This document shows positions 10,527-18,629 of a stretch of 64,000 nt of DNA, piece after piece. Every line of letters starts with the position of its first letter. Positions within the stretch are counted from its first letter, which is position 1. Below the pieces are notes generated by a model. That model was not told the DNA's origin and ran no database searches. It saw only the letters and a list, made by a program, of their open reading frames with translations. Source of the stretch: Caulobacter sp. SLTY (GTDB lineage: Bacteria; Pseudomonadota; Alphaproteobacteria; Caulobacterales; Caulobacteraceae). The stretch lies in the NCBI RefSeq assembly GCF_009905535.1, contig NZ_JAAALA010000022.1, positions 1 through 64,000 of the forward strand. Direction: 5' to 3'. A program made the translations under genes and the position numbers.

Positions 10527-10970
10527 TCACGCCAGAGTGCTCGCGAGCCGTTGCAGCGCCTCGTTCGGCAGCGAATGGCCCCAGGCCCGGGCGGCGGCGC
10601 TTAACGCCGGCATCGGGTCGACGCCTGTCGCCGGGCCGCTCGCGAGCGCCTCCAGGGTTTCCATCAGAAGACGTTCGGCGCCGAGTTCGACCACCTTGAC
10701 CTCCTCGCGCAGGCCCAGCCGCGCGCCGTCCTCCACCGGGGGGAGGGCGGGCTTGAGCGCCCGCCGGGCCTGGCGGATCGGCCCCAGCACCTCGCGCTCC
10801 CAATGCCGGGCCAGTTCGGCTCCGTCAGCCAGCGCCTTGGGGGCGGGGTCGGCGAAGGCGGCCCACAGCAGAAAGGCGGTCTGCTGGCCGTGGTCGTCCT
10901 GCAGCATGAGGCAGGCCTCAGCCACGCCCGGCCTGCCGTAGGCGGCCAAGGCCCAGGTCCAGAAGCTCAT
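10527..10970 (-). CDS. TIGR02444/DUF2390 family protein
   Basis: 147 residues. The N-terminus SFWTWALAAYGRPGVAEACL and the LQDDHGQQTAFLLWAAF segment are the recognisable parts of the TIGR02444 family, whose function is unknown. The start codon overlaps the ubiX stop (ATGA, bases 10967-10970), so it is translationally coupled to ubiX. A link to ubiquinone metabolism is suggested only by this coupling. Confidence 0.75.
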   Translation of the reverse strand: MSFWTWALAAYGRPGVAEACLMLQDDHGQQTAFLLWAAFADPAPKALADGAELARHWEREVLGPIRQARRALKPALPPVEDGARLGLREEVKVVELGAERLLMETLEALASGPATGVDPMPALSAAARAWGHSLPNEALQRLASTLA

Positions 10971-11560
10971 GTCTCGCTCCGGATCGGCGGCAGGTCCTCG
11001 CCCCAGCGCTTCACCGCCGCCCAGTCGAGGCCGAAGGGATCAAGGGCCCGGCCGACCGCCTGGTCGATCATCTCGGCGATGCTGGCTGGCCTGGCGTAGA
11101 AGGCCGGCATCGGCGGGGCGATGATCGCCCCCATCTCGGCCAGGGCGGCCATGGTCCGCAGGTGGCCCAGGTGCAGCGGCGTCTCCCGCACCATCAGCAC
11201 CAGGGGCCGGCGCTCCTTCAGCACCACGTCGGCGGCGCGGGTCAGCAGGGTGGAGGTCACCCCGGTGGCGATCTCGCTCATGGTGCGCACCGAGCAGGGG
11301 GCGATAATCATGCCCAGGGTGCGGAAACTGCCCGACGCGATCGAGGCGCCCACATCACCGACCTTGTGCAGCACGTCGGCGCGGGCAGCAACCTCGGCAA
11401 CGGTAAGATCCGTCTCCTGAGTGATGGTCAAGGCTGCCGAGCGCGACATCACCAGGTGACTTTCGACATTTAATTCACGGCAGGCGTCGAGCGCCCGGAC
11501 CCCCAGCAAAGCCCCGCTGGCTCCGGAGATTCCGACGATCAGACGGCTCGGAACAGGCAT
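10967..11560 (-). CDS. ubiX: Flavin prenyltransferase UbiX
   Basis: 197 residues from the chosen start MPVPSRLIVGISGASG. UbiX attaches a dimethylallyl group to FMN, making the prenylated flavin used by UbiD decarboxylases in ubiquinone synthesis. The GISGASGALLG flavin-binding motif and the IIAPCSVRTMSEIATG and PLVLMVRETPLHLGHL blocks are diagnostic. An in-frame start 39 bases upstream would add an atypical leader; the chosen ATG has a GAGG at ~8 bases. No ubiD is in the window. It is the first gene of a ubiX-TIGR02444(-DUF465) unit. Confidence 0.93.
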   Translation of the reverse strand: MPVPSRLIVGISGASGALLGVRALDACRELNVESHLVMSRSAALTITQETDLTVAEVAARADVLHKVGDVGASIASGSFRTLGMIIAPCSVRTMSEIATGVTSTLLTRAADVVLKERRPLVLMVRETPLHLGHLRTMAALAEMGAIIAPPMPAFYARPASIAEMIDQAVGRALDPFGLDWAAVKRWGEDLPPIRSET

Positions 11561-11653
11561 GTTGGGGGCCTCGCCTCGCGGGTTTGTGAACGGACTCATG
11601 TCCGCGTCGGGTGTTCACTCAGTCTGCGCTAACAGCCAAGGAGGCGAAATACC

Positions 11654-11827
11654 ATGGCCTTGGAAGCCCGTCTGCGGGAGCTCGATAACCGCCACAGGAA
11701 ACTGGACCGGACCATCGAGGAGGAACTGACCCACCCGGCATCCGATGACATCAGGATCGCGGAACTCAAGCGGCAGAAGCTCCGCCTGAAGGAAGAGATC
11801 GAAGGCCTTAGGGCCAAAGTGCACTAG
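11654..11827 (+). CDS. DUF465 (YdcH-type) small protein, second copy
   Basis: 57 residues, a short gene. The ATG at 11654 follows a near-perfect AAGGAGG Shine-Dalgarno (11638-11644), and the product ends in IAELKRQKLRLKEEIEGLRA, the DUF465 helical signature also seen in the protein encoded at 10256-10480. The N-terminal half is LEARLRELDNRHRKLDRTIE. It is predicted to be all helix, cytosolic, function unknown. It is followed at once by a strong bidirectional terminator. Confidence 0.85.
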   Translation: MALEARLRELDNRHRKLDRTIEEELTHPASDDIRIAELKRQKLRLKEEIEGLRAKVH

Positions 11828-11833
11828 ACAAAA

Positions 11834-11869
11834 GAAAGCCCCTCTCCGGACCATCCGGGAGGGGCTTTC
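11834..11869. terminator. Bidirectional intrinsic terminator
   Basis: An 11-bp perfect stem (GAAAGCCCCTC / GAGGGGCTTTC) with a 14-base loop lies between two converging genes (DUF465 on plus, trcR on minus). A-rich on the left and T-containing on the right, it can serve both strands. Confidence 0.75.
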
Positions 11870-11891
11870 GGTTTGTGCGGACGCGCGGCGT

Positions 11892-12608
11892 CTAGTCTTC
11901 CTCGTCCTCATCGTCGTGATGTGAGGTCGGGGTGTTGGCGAACACGTTCTTCAGGTCGACATCGTCGCCCCGGTCGTCCTCGTCCTCATAGACCGGCTCC
12001 GGCTGGACATCCTCGACCTCGCCCGCCGGGCGCAGGGACGGGCCGTCCGGAACGATGCCCTTCTTCAGGTCGTCCTTGGCTTTCTTGTCGGCGGCCTTGC
12101 GGACCACTGCGTCCAGCTCGATCTGGCCGACCAGGCCCAGGGTCACCGGGTCGACCGGCTTGAGATTGGCGCTGTTCCAGTGGGTGCGGTCGCGGACCGC
12201 CTCGATGGTCGACTTGGTCGTGCCGAGCAGCTTGGAGATCTGGGCGTCGGTCACTTCCGGGTGGTTGCGCACGAACCAGGCGATGGCGTCCGGCCGATCC
12301 TGGCGACGCGACACCGGGGTGTAGCGGGGGGCCTTTTTCTGCGGCTTCAGCAGTTCGGCGTGGCGGCTCTTCTGCACCTGCATGCGGTAAGCCGGGTTAG
12401 CGGTCGCCTTGTCCAGCTCCTCGCGGTTCAGCTGGCCATTGGTGATCGGGTCGGCGCCGCGGATGTCGCGGGCGACTTCGCCGTCGGCGATGCCGCGCAC
12501 CTCCAGGGGGTGCAGGCCGCAGAAGTCGGCGATCTGCTCGAAGGTCAGGGAGGTGTTGTCCACCAGCCAGACGGCGGTGGCCTTCGGCATCAGGATGGGT
12601 TCGGCCAT
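11892..12608 (-). CDS. trcR: DUF1013 cell-cycle transcriptional regulator (TrcR family)
   Basis: 238 residues. This family is nearly restricted to alphaproteobacteria and is annotated as the cell-cycle transcriptional regulator TrcR. Visible are a first helix-turn-helix-like region (residues ~10-40, WLVDNTSLTFEQIADFCGLH) and a second (about 107-140, AIAWFVRNHPEVTDAQISKLLGTTKSTIEAV). The C-terminus from ~195 is strongly acidic (YEDEDDRGDDVD and HHDDEDEED). It binds DNA or RNA polymerase in the cytosol (family inference). A GC-rich hairpin (12631-12652) lies in its leader, 23 bp upstream of the start. Confidence 0.85.
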   Translation of the reverse strand: MAEPILMPKATAVWLVDNTSLTFEQIADFCGLHPLEVRGIADGEVARDIRGADPITNGQLNREELDKATANPAYRMQVQKSRHAELLKPQKKAPRYTPVSRRQDRPDAIAWFVRNHPEVTDAQISKLLGTTKSTIEAVRDRTHWNSANLKPVDPVTLGLVGQIELDAVVRKAADKKAKDDLKKGIVPDGPSLRPAGEVEDVQPEPVYEDEDDRGDDVDLKNVFANTPTSHHDDEDEED

Positions 12609-12676
12609 TGGCGTGCTCCAGAAACAGCGGCGCCCGGCCTTTCGGCCGGGCGGGTCTTGGAATTAGCTATAGCGAG

Positions 12677-12725
12677 GTTCCCTGAAAAAGGGAACGGGAA
12701 GGTTGTTCCGCTGTCCAACAACCTT
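12677..12725 (-). terminator. Double hairpin after the DUF3309 gene
   Basis: On the minus strand the DUF3309 stop is followed by AAGGTTGTT...AACAACCTT (12699-12725) and then by GTTCCC-TTTTTCA-GGGAAC (12677-12695). The first stem is 9 bp; there is no long T-tail, so the call is moderate. A third GC-only hairpin at 12631-12652 follows before trcR. Confidence 0.4.
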
Positions 12726-12730
12726 GCTGG

Positions 12731-12892
12731 CTAGCCGATATAGCCAAGCAGCACGAGGATAATGACGATCACCAGGACCAGGCCGAGACCGCCGCTGGGG
12801 AAGTAACCCCAGGAGCGCGAGTGGCCCCAGGTCGGCAGGGCGCCGACCAGCGCGAGGATCAGGATGATGATCAGGATAAGACCAAGACTCAT
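12731..12892 (-). CDS. DUF3309 small membrane protein
   Basis: 53 residues: two hydrophobic helices (residues 2-19 and 35-52) linked by the conserved PTWGHSRSWGYFPSGGLG stretch, which defines the DUF3309 family of tiny membrane proteins of unknown function. The ATG at 12892 is preceded by AAGGAAA. It is divergent from the monooxygenase gene at 12968. Confidence 0.85.
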   Translation of the reverse strand: MSLGLILIIILILALVGALPTWGHSRSWGYFPSGGLGLVLVIVIILVLLGYIG

Positions 12893-12967
12893 GGGGATGT
12901 TTCCTTGAACAGCGAGGCGCCTTGGCCGTTCAATCCCTGAAACAGCAGCAAAGTTCCGGGAGGTCCC

Positions 12968-13300
12968 ATGTATGTCGCCGTCTACGCCTGGCGGGTGAAG
13001 CCGGGGAAGGAGGCGCAGTTCCGGGAGGCCTGGCGGCGAGGAACCCGCGCCATCACCCAACTCTATGGCTCGTTCGGCTCGCGGCTGCACCAGGCCGAGG
13101 ACGGTCGGTTCATCGGCTATGCGGAGTGGCCCGACGAGGAAACCTGGCGAAAGGCCTTCGACGCCAAGATGGTCTATGACGATCCGGAGGCCCGGGCGGC
13201 GTTCATGGACGCGCTCGAGGACGACAGTCGGCCAGGCGAGATGATCGGCAACATGCTGGTGACGGACGACCTGCTGACCACGCACCCCACCCGGGGCTAG
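12968..13300 (+). CDS. Antibiotic-biosynthesis-monooxygenase (ABM) fold protein
   Basis: 110 residues. It begins MYVAVYAWRVKPGKEAQFREAW, the classic start of dimeric alpha-beta barrel (ABM/YgiN-like) proteins, followed by a strand carrying SRLHQAEDGRFIGYAEWPDEETW. Such proteins are small cofactor-free oxygenases or stress proteins; the substrate is unknown. GGGAGG sits just before the ATG. It converges with the DUF983 gene, overlapping by 4 bp. Confidence 0.75.
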   Translation: MYVAVYAWRVKPGKEAQFREAWRRGTRAITQLYGSFGSRLHQAEDGRFIGYAEWPDEETWRKAFDAKMVYDDPEARAAFMDALEDDSRPGEMIGNMLVTDDLLTTHPTRG

Positions 13301-13680
13301 GCGAGCTGGTCCTTGGTCACCCGGTTGGCCCACAGCAGGCCCAGGAAGCCGCCCTTGATGCGCGGCAGGAGCAGCAGCACCACGGCAGTGAGGATGGACA
13401 ACGAGGCCGGCACGATGATCCAGGGGGTCACTTCCCACATGAAGGGGAAGAAGAAGGCCGGGGCGATCAGCAGGTGGCCGACCAGCAGGATGGTCAGATA
13501 GGCCGGGCCATCGTCGGCGCGGTATTGCGACAGGTCATGCCCACATGCGGCACATTCCGGCTGCACCTTGAGGTAGCTGCTGAACAGCTCGCCCTCGCCG
13601 CAGTTGGGGCAGCGGTGCTTCAGGCCCCGCTTGATGCCCAGGCCGAGCGGTCGGGCGGAGTTGGGAGTGGCGTTGGACAT
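13297..13680 (-). CDS. DUF983 membrane protein with zinc ribbon
   Basis: 127 residues. An N-terminal CPNCGEGELF...CAACGHD gives two CxxC pairs (a zinc-ribbon), followed by two transmembrane helices (AYLTILLVGHLLIAPAFFF and TPWIIVPASLSILTAVVLLLL). This is the DUF983 architecture; in related alphaproteobacteria such genes often lie near cytochrome oxidase or Nudix genes, function unknown. The start at MSNATPNSARPLG is preferred over one 51 bases upstream that would add a basic, non-conserved leader. Confidence 0.82.
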   Translation of the reverse strand: MSNATPNSARPLGLGIKRGLKHRCPNCGEGELFSSYLKVQPECAACGHDLSQYRADDGPAYLTILLVGHLLIAPAFFFPFMWEVTPWIIVPASLSILTAVVLLLLPRIKGGFLGLLWANRVTKDQLA

Positions 13681-13757
13681 GGCGCTAATATGGACGTGCC
13701 GGCGGCGCGCGGGAAGGGCGACGAGGGCCAACGGCCTTCACATTCGGTTTCGGGCCG

Positions 13758-14771
13758 CTAACGGACTTGAGCCAAGGCCTCCGCCAGTTCGTCGACCATT
13801 TCCGGGGTGGTGGCCCAGCTGCACATAAACCGCACGCTGCCGTCCAGGAAGCGGTAGACGAACCAGCCCTTGGCTTTCAACCGGTCCAGCGCCGCCTCAT
13901 CCATCTCGACGAACAGTCCGTTGGCCTCGACGGGATGCTTGAGCGGGAAGGGCATGGCTTCGGCCAGCCGCCGGGCCATGGCATTGGCGTGGGCGGCGCG
14001 GCGGGTCCAGGCGCCGGTCTCCAGCAGGCCGATCCAGGGGGCGGCCAGGTAGCGACCCTTGGAGACCAGCTGGCCGGCGTGCTTCAGCCGCGCGTCGAAG
14101 CGGCGGGCAAGGTTCTTGTTCAGCAGCACCAGGGCTTCGCTCGGGGTCGAGCCGCTCTTGGTGCCTCCCATGACCAGGATGTCCACGCCCATGGCGGCGA
14201 TGGATTTCAGTTCGAACCCGGCCGCCACGGCGTTGGCCAGCCGCGCGCCGTCCAGGTGGACGCCATAGCCCATGTCCTTCACCGGCCGGACCAGGGCCTG
14301 CAGCTGCGCGGCGGAATATACGGTGCCGTACTCGGTGGCCTGGGTCAGCGACAGGGCCGCGGCGGGCTGATGGTAGGAGACGTCCGGCTTGGCCAGCTCG
14401 GCGGTCAGGCCGGCAGGCTCGATCTTCCCAGAGGCGCCCGACAGGTGGATCAGACCGACTCCCGCCCCGAAGAAGCCGGGAGCCCCGGTCTCGTCGGTGC
14501 AGACGTGGGCATGGGCATGGGCCAGCACCGCCTCATGCGGCGCCGCCAGCGCCGCCAAGGCGACGGCGTTGGCCGCCGTGCCGGAGGCGGTGAAGCGAAT
14601 CTCGGCGTCGGCGTCGAGGGCGGCGCGGATAAAGTCGGCCGCCCGGGCCGAGATGTGGTCGGTCCCATAACCGGAGGCCGTCCCGGCGTTGGCGGCGATC
14701 AGCGCCTCCATCACCTCGGGCATGGCCCCGGCAACGTTGTCGGAGGCGAAGTCGTAGCGGGCGTCGGTCAT
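13758..14771 (-). CDS. ltaE: Low-specificity L-threonine aldolase
   Basis: 337 residues. This PLP enzyme cleaves L-threonine/allo-threonine to glycine and acetaldehyde. The PLP lysine is in GGTKSGS (Lys205), the HLDGAR motif (His172, Asp174) contacts the cofactor, and the N-terminus FASDNVAGAMPEVMEAL matches the family start. Length is normal. It is probably monocistronic; an inverted repeat follows upstream of its start (14816-14994). Confidence 0.88.
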   Translation of the reverse strand: MTDARYDFASDNVAGAMPEVMEALIAANAGTASGYGTDHISARAADFIRAALDADAEIRFTASGTAANAVALAALAAPHEAVLAHAHAHVCTDETGAPGFFGAGVGLIHLSGASGKIEPAGLTAELAKPDVSYHQPAAALSLTQATEYGTVYSAAQLQALVRPVKDMGYGVHLDGARLANAVAAGFELKSIAAMGVDILVMGGTKSGSTPSEALVLLNKNLARRFDARLKHAGQLVSKGRYLAAPWIGLLETGAWTRRAAHANAMARRLAEAMPFPLKHPVEANGLFVEMDEAALDRLKAKGWFVYRFLDGSVRFMCSWATTPEMVDELAEALAQVR

Positions 14772-14815
14772 GGAGGGTGTCTAGCGAGAGACGCGGCGGA
14801 GTGGAACCTGGCCGA

Positions 14816-14994
14816 CACCGTAAGGCCTCTCCCTCCCACGCCTTCGGCGCGGGCCCCTCCCTCTCCCTCGCGGGAGAGGGTTCGCGAGCGCCAGTACGCT
14901 CAAGTTAGAGCCAGCACCGCACAAAGCCCCTCTCCCGCGGGAGAGGGAGGGGCCCGCTCTGTGCAGCAGCGTGGGAGGGAGGGGGTTTACGGTG
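14816..14994. repeat. Intergenic inverted repeat, family D copy 1
   Basis: Two arms of about 60 bases in opposite orientation, beginning CACCGTAA and ending TTACGGTG. Each arm contains its own small hairpin (CTCCCTC/GCGGGAGAG type) and a GCGGGCCCCTCCCTCTCCC core. A related element lies at 43028-43116. The right arm overlaps the last residue codon and supplies the stop codon of the SRPBCC gene. Confidence 0.75.
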
Positions 14995-15721
14995 CGTCGG
15001 GCTTAGCAAACCGCGGTTCCCACCAGCCCTTCCAGCGGGCCTCCAGGTCCGCGAAGGCGGCGTCGCTGAGGCCATAGGTGGTGAGGATGGCCATGCCGGC
15101 GCCATGGCCGCCGCCGCCGGTCCAGGCGCCGGCGTCGTGCAGGTCGAGCAGGCCATCGCCCCAGGCCTCGACGGTCAGGGCGACCTGCCATTTTGAGGCG
15201 TACCAGACGGTCCCCTTGAGGCTGTCGCCGGTGGGGATGGCCCGCTCGAAAGCCGCGCCTTCGGCCGCGCTGGCGAGGTCGCTCAGGCCCAGGGCCGCCA
15301 TAGGTCGATCACCCTCCCGTTCGCCCTTCGGGGCGGTGAAATAGAGGGTGCGGCGTTGGCCCAGCCCATGCCGCTCGATGGCGAACTTCAGCTGCAGGAC
15401 AAAGGCGATCCAGCCCTCGGTCATGTCCTCGTAGACGTCCTCCCACGTCGCGCCGTCGGCCGGCGCCGCCCGCACCACCCGCAGCCGGGTCCCGGCCCCT
15501 TCGGCGGTGATCTCGAACCGGTCCTGGGTCCCCTCGAACAGGATGGTCCCGGTCCCCTCGTCCGCCTTGGCGTATTTGACGAAGATGAAGTCGACCTCAT
15601 CGGCCAGGCTGCCCGAGTCCCAGCCGAACCAGCGCAGGCCCTTCGCCGGGTCGCGCACCGCGTCCCAGACCTCCGCCACGGGAGCGGAGATGGTCATGTC
15701 GATCAGCACGCGGTCGGCCAT
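14987..15721 (-). CDS. SRPBCC-fold protein (AHSA1/CalC-like)
   Basis: 244 residues. It begins VLIDMTISAPVAEVWDAVRDPAKGLRWFGWD, typical of the START/Bet v1-like SRPBCC fold (AHSA1 subfamily), a hydrophobic-ligand-binding fold. The second half (FTAPKGEREGDRPMAALGLSD onward) is a longer, unassigned region. It follows a HTH regulator by 9 bp on the same strand, a common regulator/AHSA1 pairing. Its stop codon lies inside an intergenic repeat. Confidence 0.75.
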   Translation of the reverse strand: MADRVLIDMTISAPVAEVWDAVRDPAKGLRWFGWDSGSLADEVDFIFVKYAKADEGTGTILFEGTQDRFEITAEGAGTRLRVVRAAPADGATWEDVYEDMTEGWIAFVLQLKFAIERHGLGQRRTLYFTAPKGEREGDRPMAALGLSDLASAAEGAAFERAIPTGDSLKGTVWYASKWQVALTVEAWGDGLLDLHDAGAWTGGGGHGAGMAILTTYGLSDAAFADLEARWKGWWEPRFAKPDAP

Positions 15722-15730
15722 CGCCGCCTC

Positions 15731-16330
15731 CTATTGTCTGGTTGTCTTGCGAAGCCGCGCGCCGGCGGCGGGATGGGCTCCGGCGACGAGCCGGAACGGC
15801 CGCCCGCCAGGGGTGTCGAACTCGGTGACCAGATCGGCCAAGGCCGCGGCCAGCCGGTCGGCGAAGCGTTCCAGGTCGCCGGGCGCGGCAAACGCCACCT
15901 CGGCGTCGAGGGTGAAGGTCAGCAGCCGGCGGCCCTCGGCCTCCGCCGCGCCGCGCATCCGGCCGACGTCGCGGACGATCTCGGCGGCGGTCCGCGTCAG
16001 GTGATCGGCGGCGTATCGGTCCTGGGTCCAGGCGGCCGCCGTGCTTGGCCCGCTGACCACCTCCGGGTCGACCATGTAGGCGTCGGCGCTGGCTTGCAGC
16101 AGCCGCTCGGTGAACCCGCGCCGCTTGCGCGCCTCGACCAAGCGGACGAGGCCTGCCGCCTCCAGTTCGCGCAGGTGATAGCCCAACTTCTGGCGCGGAA
16201 TCCCCAAGGCGACCGACAGGCTGGCGGCCGAGCCCGGCTCGCGCAGGGCCTCCAGCAACTGACGCCGGATCGGCGACAGGGCGAGACGCACCCGATCGGC
16301 ATCGTCCAGCAGGGCCAGGGGCGTGGTCAT
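15731..16330 (-). CDS. ArsR-like winged-helix transcriptional regulator
   Basis: 199 residues. Residues ~12-75 form a winged helix: RRQLLEALREPGSAASLSVALGIPRQKLGYHLRELEAAGLV, matching helix-turn-helix domains of ArsR type. No metal-binding cysteine motif is present. The C-terminal part (AFAAPGDLERFADRLAAALADLV) is an unassigned effector region. The ATG at 16330 was chosen over a TTG 15 bases upstream; neither has a clear ribosome-binding site. It probably controls itself and the coupled SRPBCC gene (inference). Confidence 0.75.
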   Translation of the reverse strand: MTTPLALLDDADRVRLALSPIRRQLLEALREPGSAASLSVALGIPRQKLGYHLRELEAAGLVRLVEARKRRGFTERLLQASADAYMVDPEVVSGPSTAAAWTQDRYAADHLTRTAAEIVRDVGRMRGAAEAEGRRLLTFTLDAEVAFAAPGDLERFADRLAAALADLVTEFDTPGGRPFRLVAGAHPAAGARLRKTTRQ

Positions 16331-16406
16331 ACAGCGAAGGAACAATAGAAAGGAAAATTTGTCAAATGGGGTGCTGGGCCGTCCGAGCTGAGTTCACCGG
16401 AGCGAG

Positions 16407-17552
16407 CTAGACCTCCCGCCCCCAGGCCCGGACTTCCTCGACGAACAACTCAGGCTCCTCCATCGCCGCGAAATGGCCGCCGCGGGGCATATCGGTCCAG
16501 CGGCTGATGTTGTAGGCGCGGCCGGCCCAGCTGCGGGGTGGGGCGCTGTACAGCGCCTCGCCGGGGAAGTTGGCGAAGGCGGTGGGGGTCTCGCACCGGG
16601 TCCCTTCGGGCAGGACGATCCCGCCCTCCTCGATCAGGGCGCGGTAGTACCAGGCGCCGGTCGTGAAGCTGCCGGTCATCACGTAGATCATGACGTTTGT
16701 GAGCAGCTGGTCGAGGCTGAAGACCTCAGTGAACGGCTTGGTCCGCAGGTCGGCCCAGTCATGGAACCGCTCGAGGATCCAGGCCGCCTGGCCGACCGGG
16801 TTGCCGGCCCCCAGCCAGGCCACCGACTGGGGCTTGGAGACCTGCAGCCGCAGATAGGCGCCCATCATGTCGCCGGCCGCTCCGGTGCGGGTGATCCAAT
16901 CGATTTCGTCCTGGCTCTGCGGCGGGCCGAAGGGACGCAGGCCGATCATGTTGAGGTGGATGGCGTGGGCGTGGGCTCCGTGGTCGTGGCCCAGCCAGCT
17001 GGTCACCAGGGCGCCCCAGTCGCCGCCCTGGGCGAGATAGGTGTCGTAACCGAGCACCTCCGTCATCAGGGTGTTGAACAGCCGCGCCGTCGCCCGCTGG
17101 CCGAACGGCCGCGCCGGCTTGGATGAGAAGCCGAAGCCCGGCAGCGAGGGGATCACCAGGTCGAAGGCGTCGGCCGGATCGCCACCGAACCGGCTGGGGA
17201 AGGCCAGCCGCTCGGCCGCGCCCCAGAACTCGTAGTGGCTGCCCGGCCAGCCGTGGCTCAGCAGCAGGGGTCGCTTGCCGCCGGCCTCGCCGACGAGGTG
17301 GACGAAGTGGAGGTCGAAGTCCTCCACCCGGGCGGTGAACTGCGGGAAGCGGTTGAGATCGGCGACCGCTCCGCGCCAGTCGTAGCCATCCGTCCAGTGG
17401 GCGCAGATCTCGCGCAGGAACTGCGGATCGGTCCCGCAGCCCCAGCCGCCCTCGATGGGGGCGACTGGGAAGGGATACTCGCGAACCCGGCGCATCACGT
17501 CGGCGACGGCGGCTTCGTCCCAGGAGACTTCGAACGGCTTGGGCGTGGTCAT
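16407..17552 (-). CDS. Epoxide hydrolase (alpha/beta-hydrolase fold)
   Basis: 381 residues. This is the microsomal-type epoxide hydrolase architecture: an N-terminal EHN-like lid domain (~1-90), the oxyanion motif HGWPGS (100-105), and the nucleophile elbow GGDWGA with Asp178. The enzyme converts epoxides to diols through an aspartyl ester. The ATG at 17552 has GAGGGAAG upstream. It follows the quinone oxidoreductase gene by 58 bp on the same strand, suggesting a small detoxification or catabolic operon; the substrate is unknown. Confidence 0.85.
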   Translation of the reverse strand: MTTPKPFEVSWDEAAVADVMRRVREYPFPVAPIEGGWGCGTDPQFLREICAHWTDGYDWRGAVADLNRFPQFTARVEDFDLHFVHLVGEAGGKRPLLLSHGWPGSHYEFWGAAERLAFPSRFGGDPADAFDLVIPSLPGFGFSSKPARPFGQRATARLFNTLMTEVLGYDTYLAQGGDWGALVTSWLGHDHGAHAHAIHLNMIGLRPFGPPQSQDEIDWITRTGAAGDMMGAYLRLQVSKPQSVAWLGAGNPVGQAAWILERFHDWADLRTKPFTEVFSLDQLLTNVMIYVMTGSFTTGAWYYRALIEEGGIVLPEGTRCETPTAFANFPGEALYSAPPRSWAGRAYNISRWTDMPRGGHFAAMEEPELFVEEVRAWGREV

Positions 17553-17610
17553 GGCGCTTCCCTCATTTGCCGTCAGTTGGCCGCCAGGTGACGTGGCGGC
17601 GGTCAAGCGT

Positions 17611-18573
17611 TCAGGGAACCATCACCACCCGCCCGACCGCCTGCCGGCTTTCGATATAGCGGTGCGCGCCCGCCGCGTCGGACAGCGGGAACACCTTGTC
17701 GATCACCACCTGCAGCCCGCCGCGGGCGCAGTCGTCGACCAGGGTCTGGATCATGTCGTGGGCCCGGTCGCTCATGATCTCGGCGCCGAGAAAGACGCCG
17801 CTGAGGGTGCGGTTGCCGCCCATCAGGCTGGAGACGTCGACGACCATGGGCTCGCGCCCGGCGTTGCCGACCATGGAGAGGCGGCCGCGGTAACCGAGGC
17901 TGGCCAGCGAGCCCTTGAGGGTCGCGCCGCCGACGCTGTCGACCACCAGGTTAACGCCCTTCTTGTCCGTCAGCCGCATGACCGCGTCCGGCACGCTTTC
18001 GGCCTGGTAGTTGATGCCGTGGTCGAGGCCGTAGGCCTTGAGCCTGGCCAGCCGCTCGTCGCTGGAGGCGGTGGCCAGCACCCGGGCGCCGGCGCGCTTG
18101 GCCAGCTGGATGGCGGCCAGGCCCACGCCGCTGGCGCCGGCCTGGACCAGAACCGTTTCCCCGGCCTTCAGGCGGCCGAACTCGAACAGGCAGTCGTGGG
18201 CGGTGCCGAAGGTGACCGGGATGGCCGAGGCCTGTTTGATGTCGTAGCCGTCCGGCACCAGCCAGCAGTTGCGGGCCGGCACGGCGCGCAGTTCGGCATG
18301 GCTGCCGAAGCCGTCGACCGTGGCCACGCGCTGGCCGGGGCGCAGGTGGGTGACTTCGGAGCCGACCTCGATGATCTCGCCCGCCGCCTGATAGCCGACC
18401 ACGTGAGGGTGATTGACGAGCGGCCCGCCGAACCGGTTGAGGGTGTCGCCGCCCTCGATGCTGATCGCCTCGACGCGGATGATCACGCCCTTGGGATGGC
18501 AGACGGGGTCGGGGACCTCCTCATATCTCAGGACGTCGGGGGGACCGTTCTCGTAGTAGACGGCGGCTTTCAT
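17611..18573 (-). CDS. Quinone oxidoreductase-type zinc-independent MDR family protein
   Basis: 320 residues of the medium-chain dehydrogenase/reductase superfamily. It has a GroES-like N-terminal domain (VVGYQAAGEIIEVG) and a Rossmann domain with the NADPH motif QAGASGVGLAAIQLAK (about 144-159). The zinc-ligand pattern of alcohol dehydrogenases is absent, so it belongs to the quinone oxidoreductase subgroup, which reduces quinones or enones with NADPH. AGGGAGC precedes the ATG. It is probably first in a two-gene unit with the epoxide hydrolase. Confidence 0.83.
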   Translation of the reverse strand: MKAAVYYENGPPDVLRYEEVPDPVCHPKGVIIRVEAISIEGGDTLNRFGGPLVNHPHVVGYQAAGEIIEVGSEVTHLRPGQRVATVDGFGSHAELRAVPARNCWLVPDGYDIKQASAIPVTFGTAHDCLFEFGRLKAGETVLVQAGASGVGLAAIQLAKRAGARVLATASSDERLARLKAYGLDHGINYQAESVPDAVMRLTDKKGVNLVVDSVGGATLKGSLASLGYRGRLSMVGNAGREPMVVDVSSLMGGNRTLSGVFLGAEIMSDRAHDMIQTLVDDCARGGLQVVIDKVFPLSDAAGAHRYIESRQAVGRVVMVP

Positions 18574-18629
18574 GGCGGGCTCCCTATGTGTTTGCCGGGA
18601 GCCTAGCGGGTCACGCCGCGCGTGGGGAC

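Noticed and set aside
14816..14994. CRISPR-like repeat array
   Set aside because: Only two opposing arms, not regularly spaced direct repeats; no cas genes in the window.
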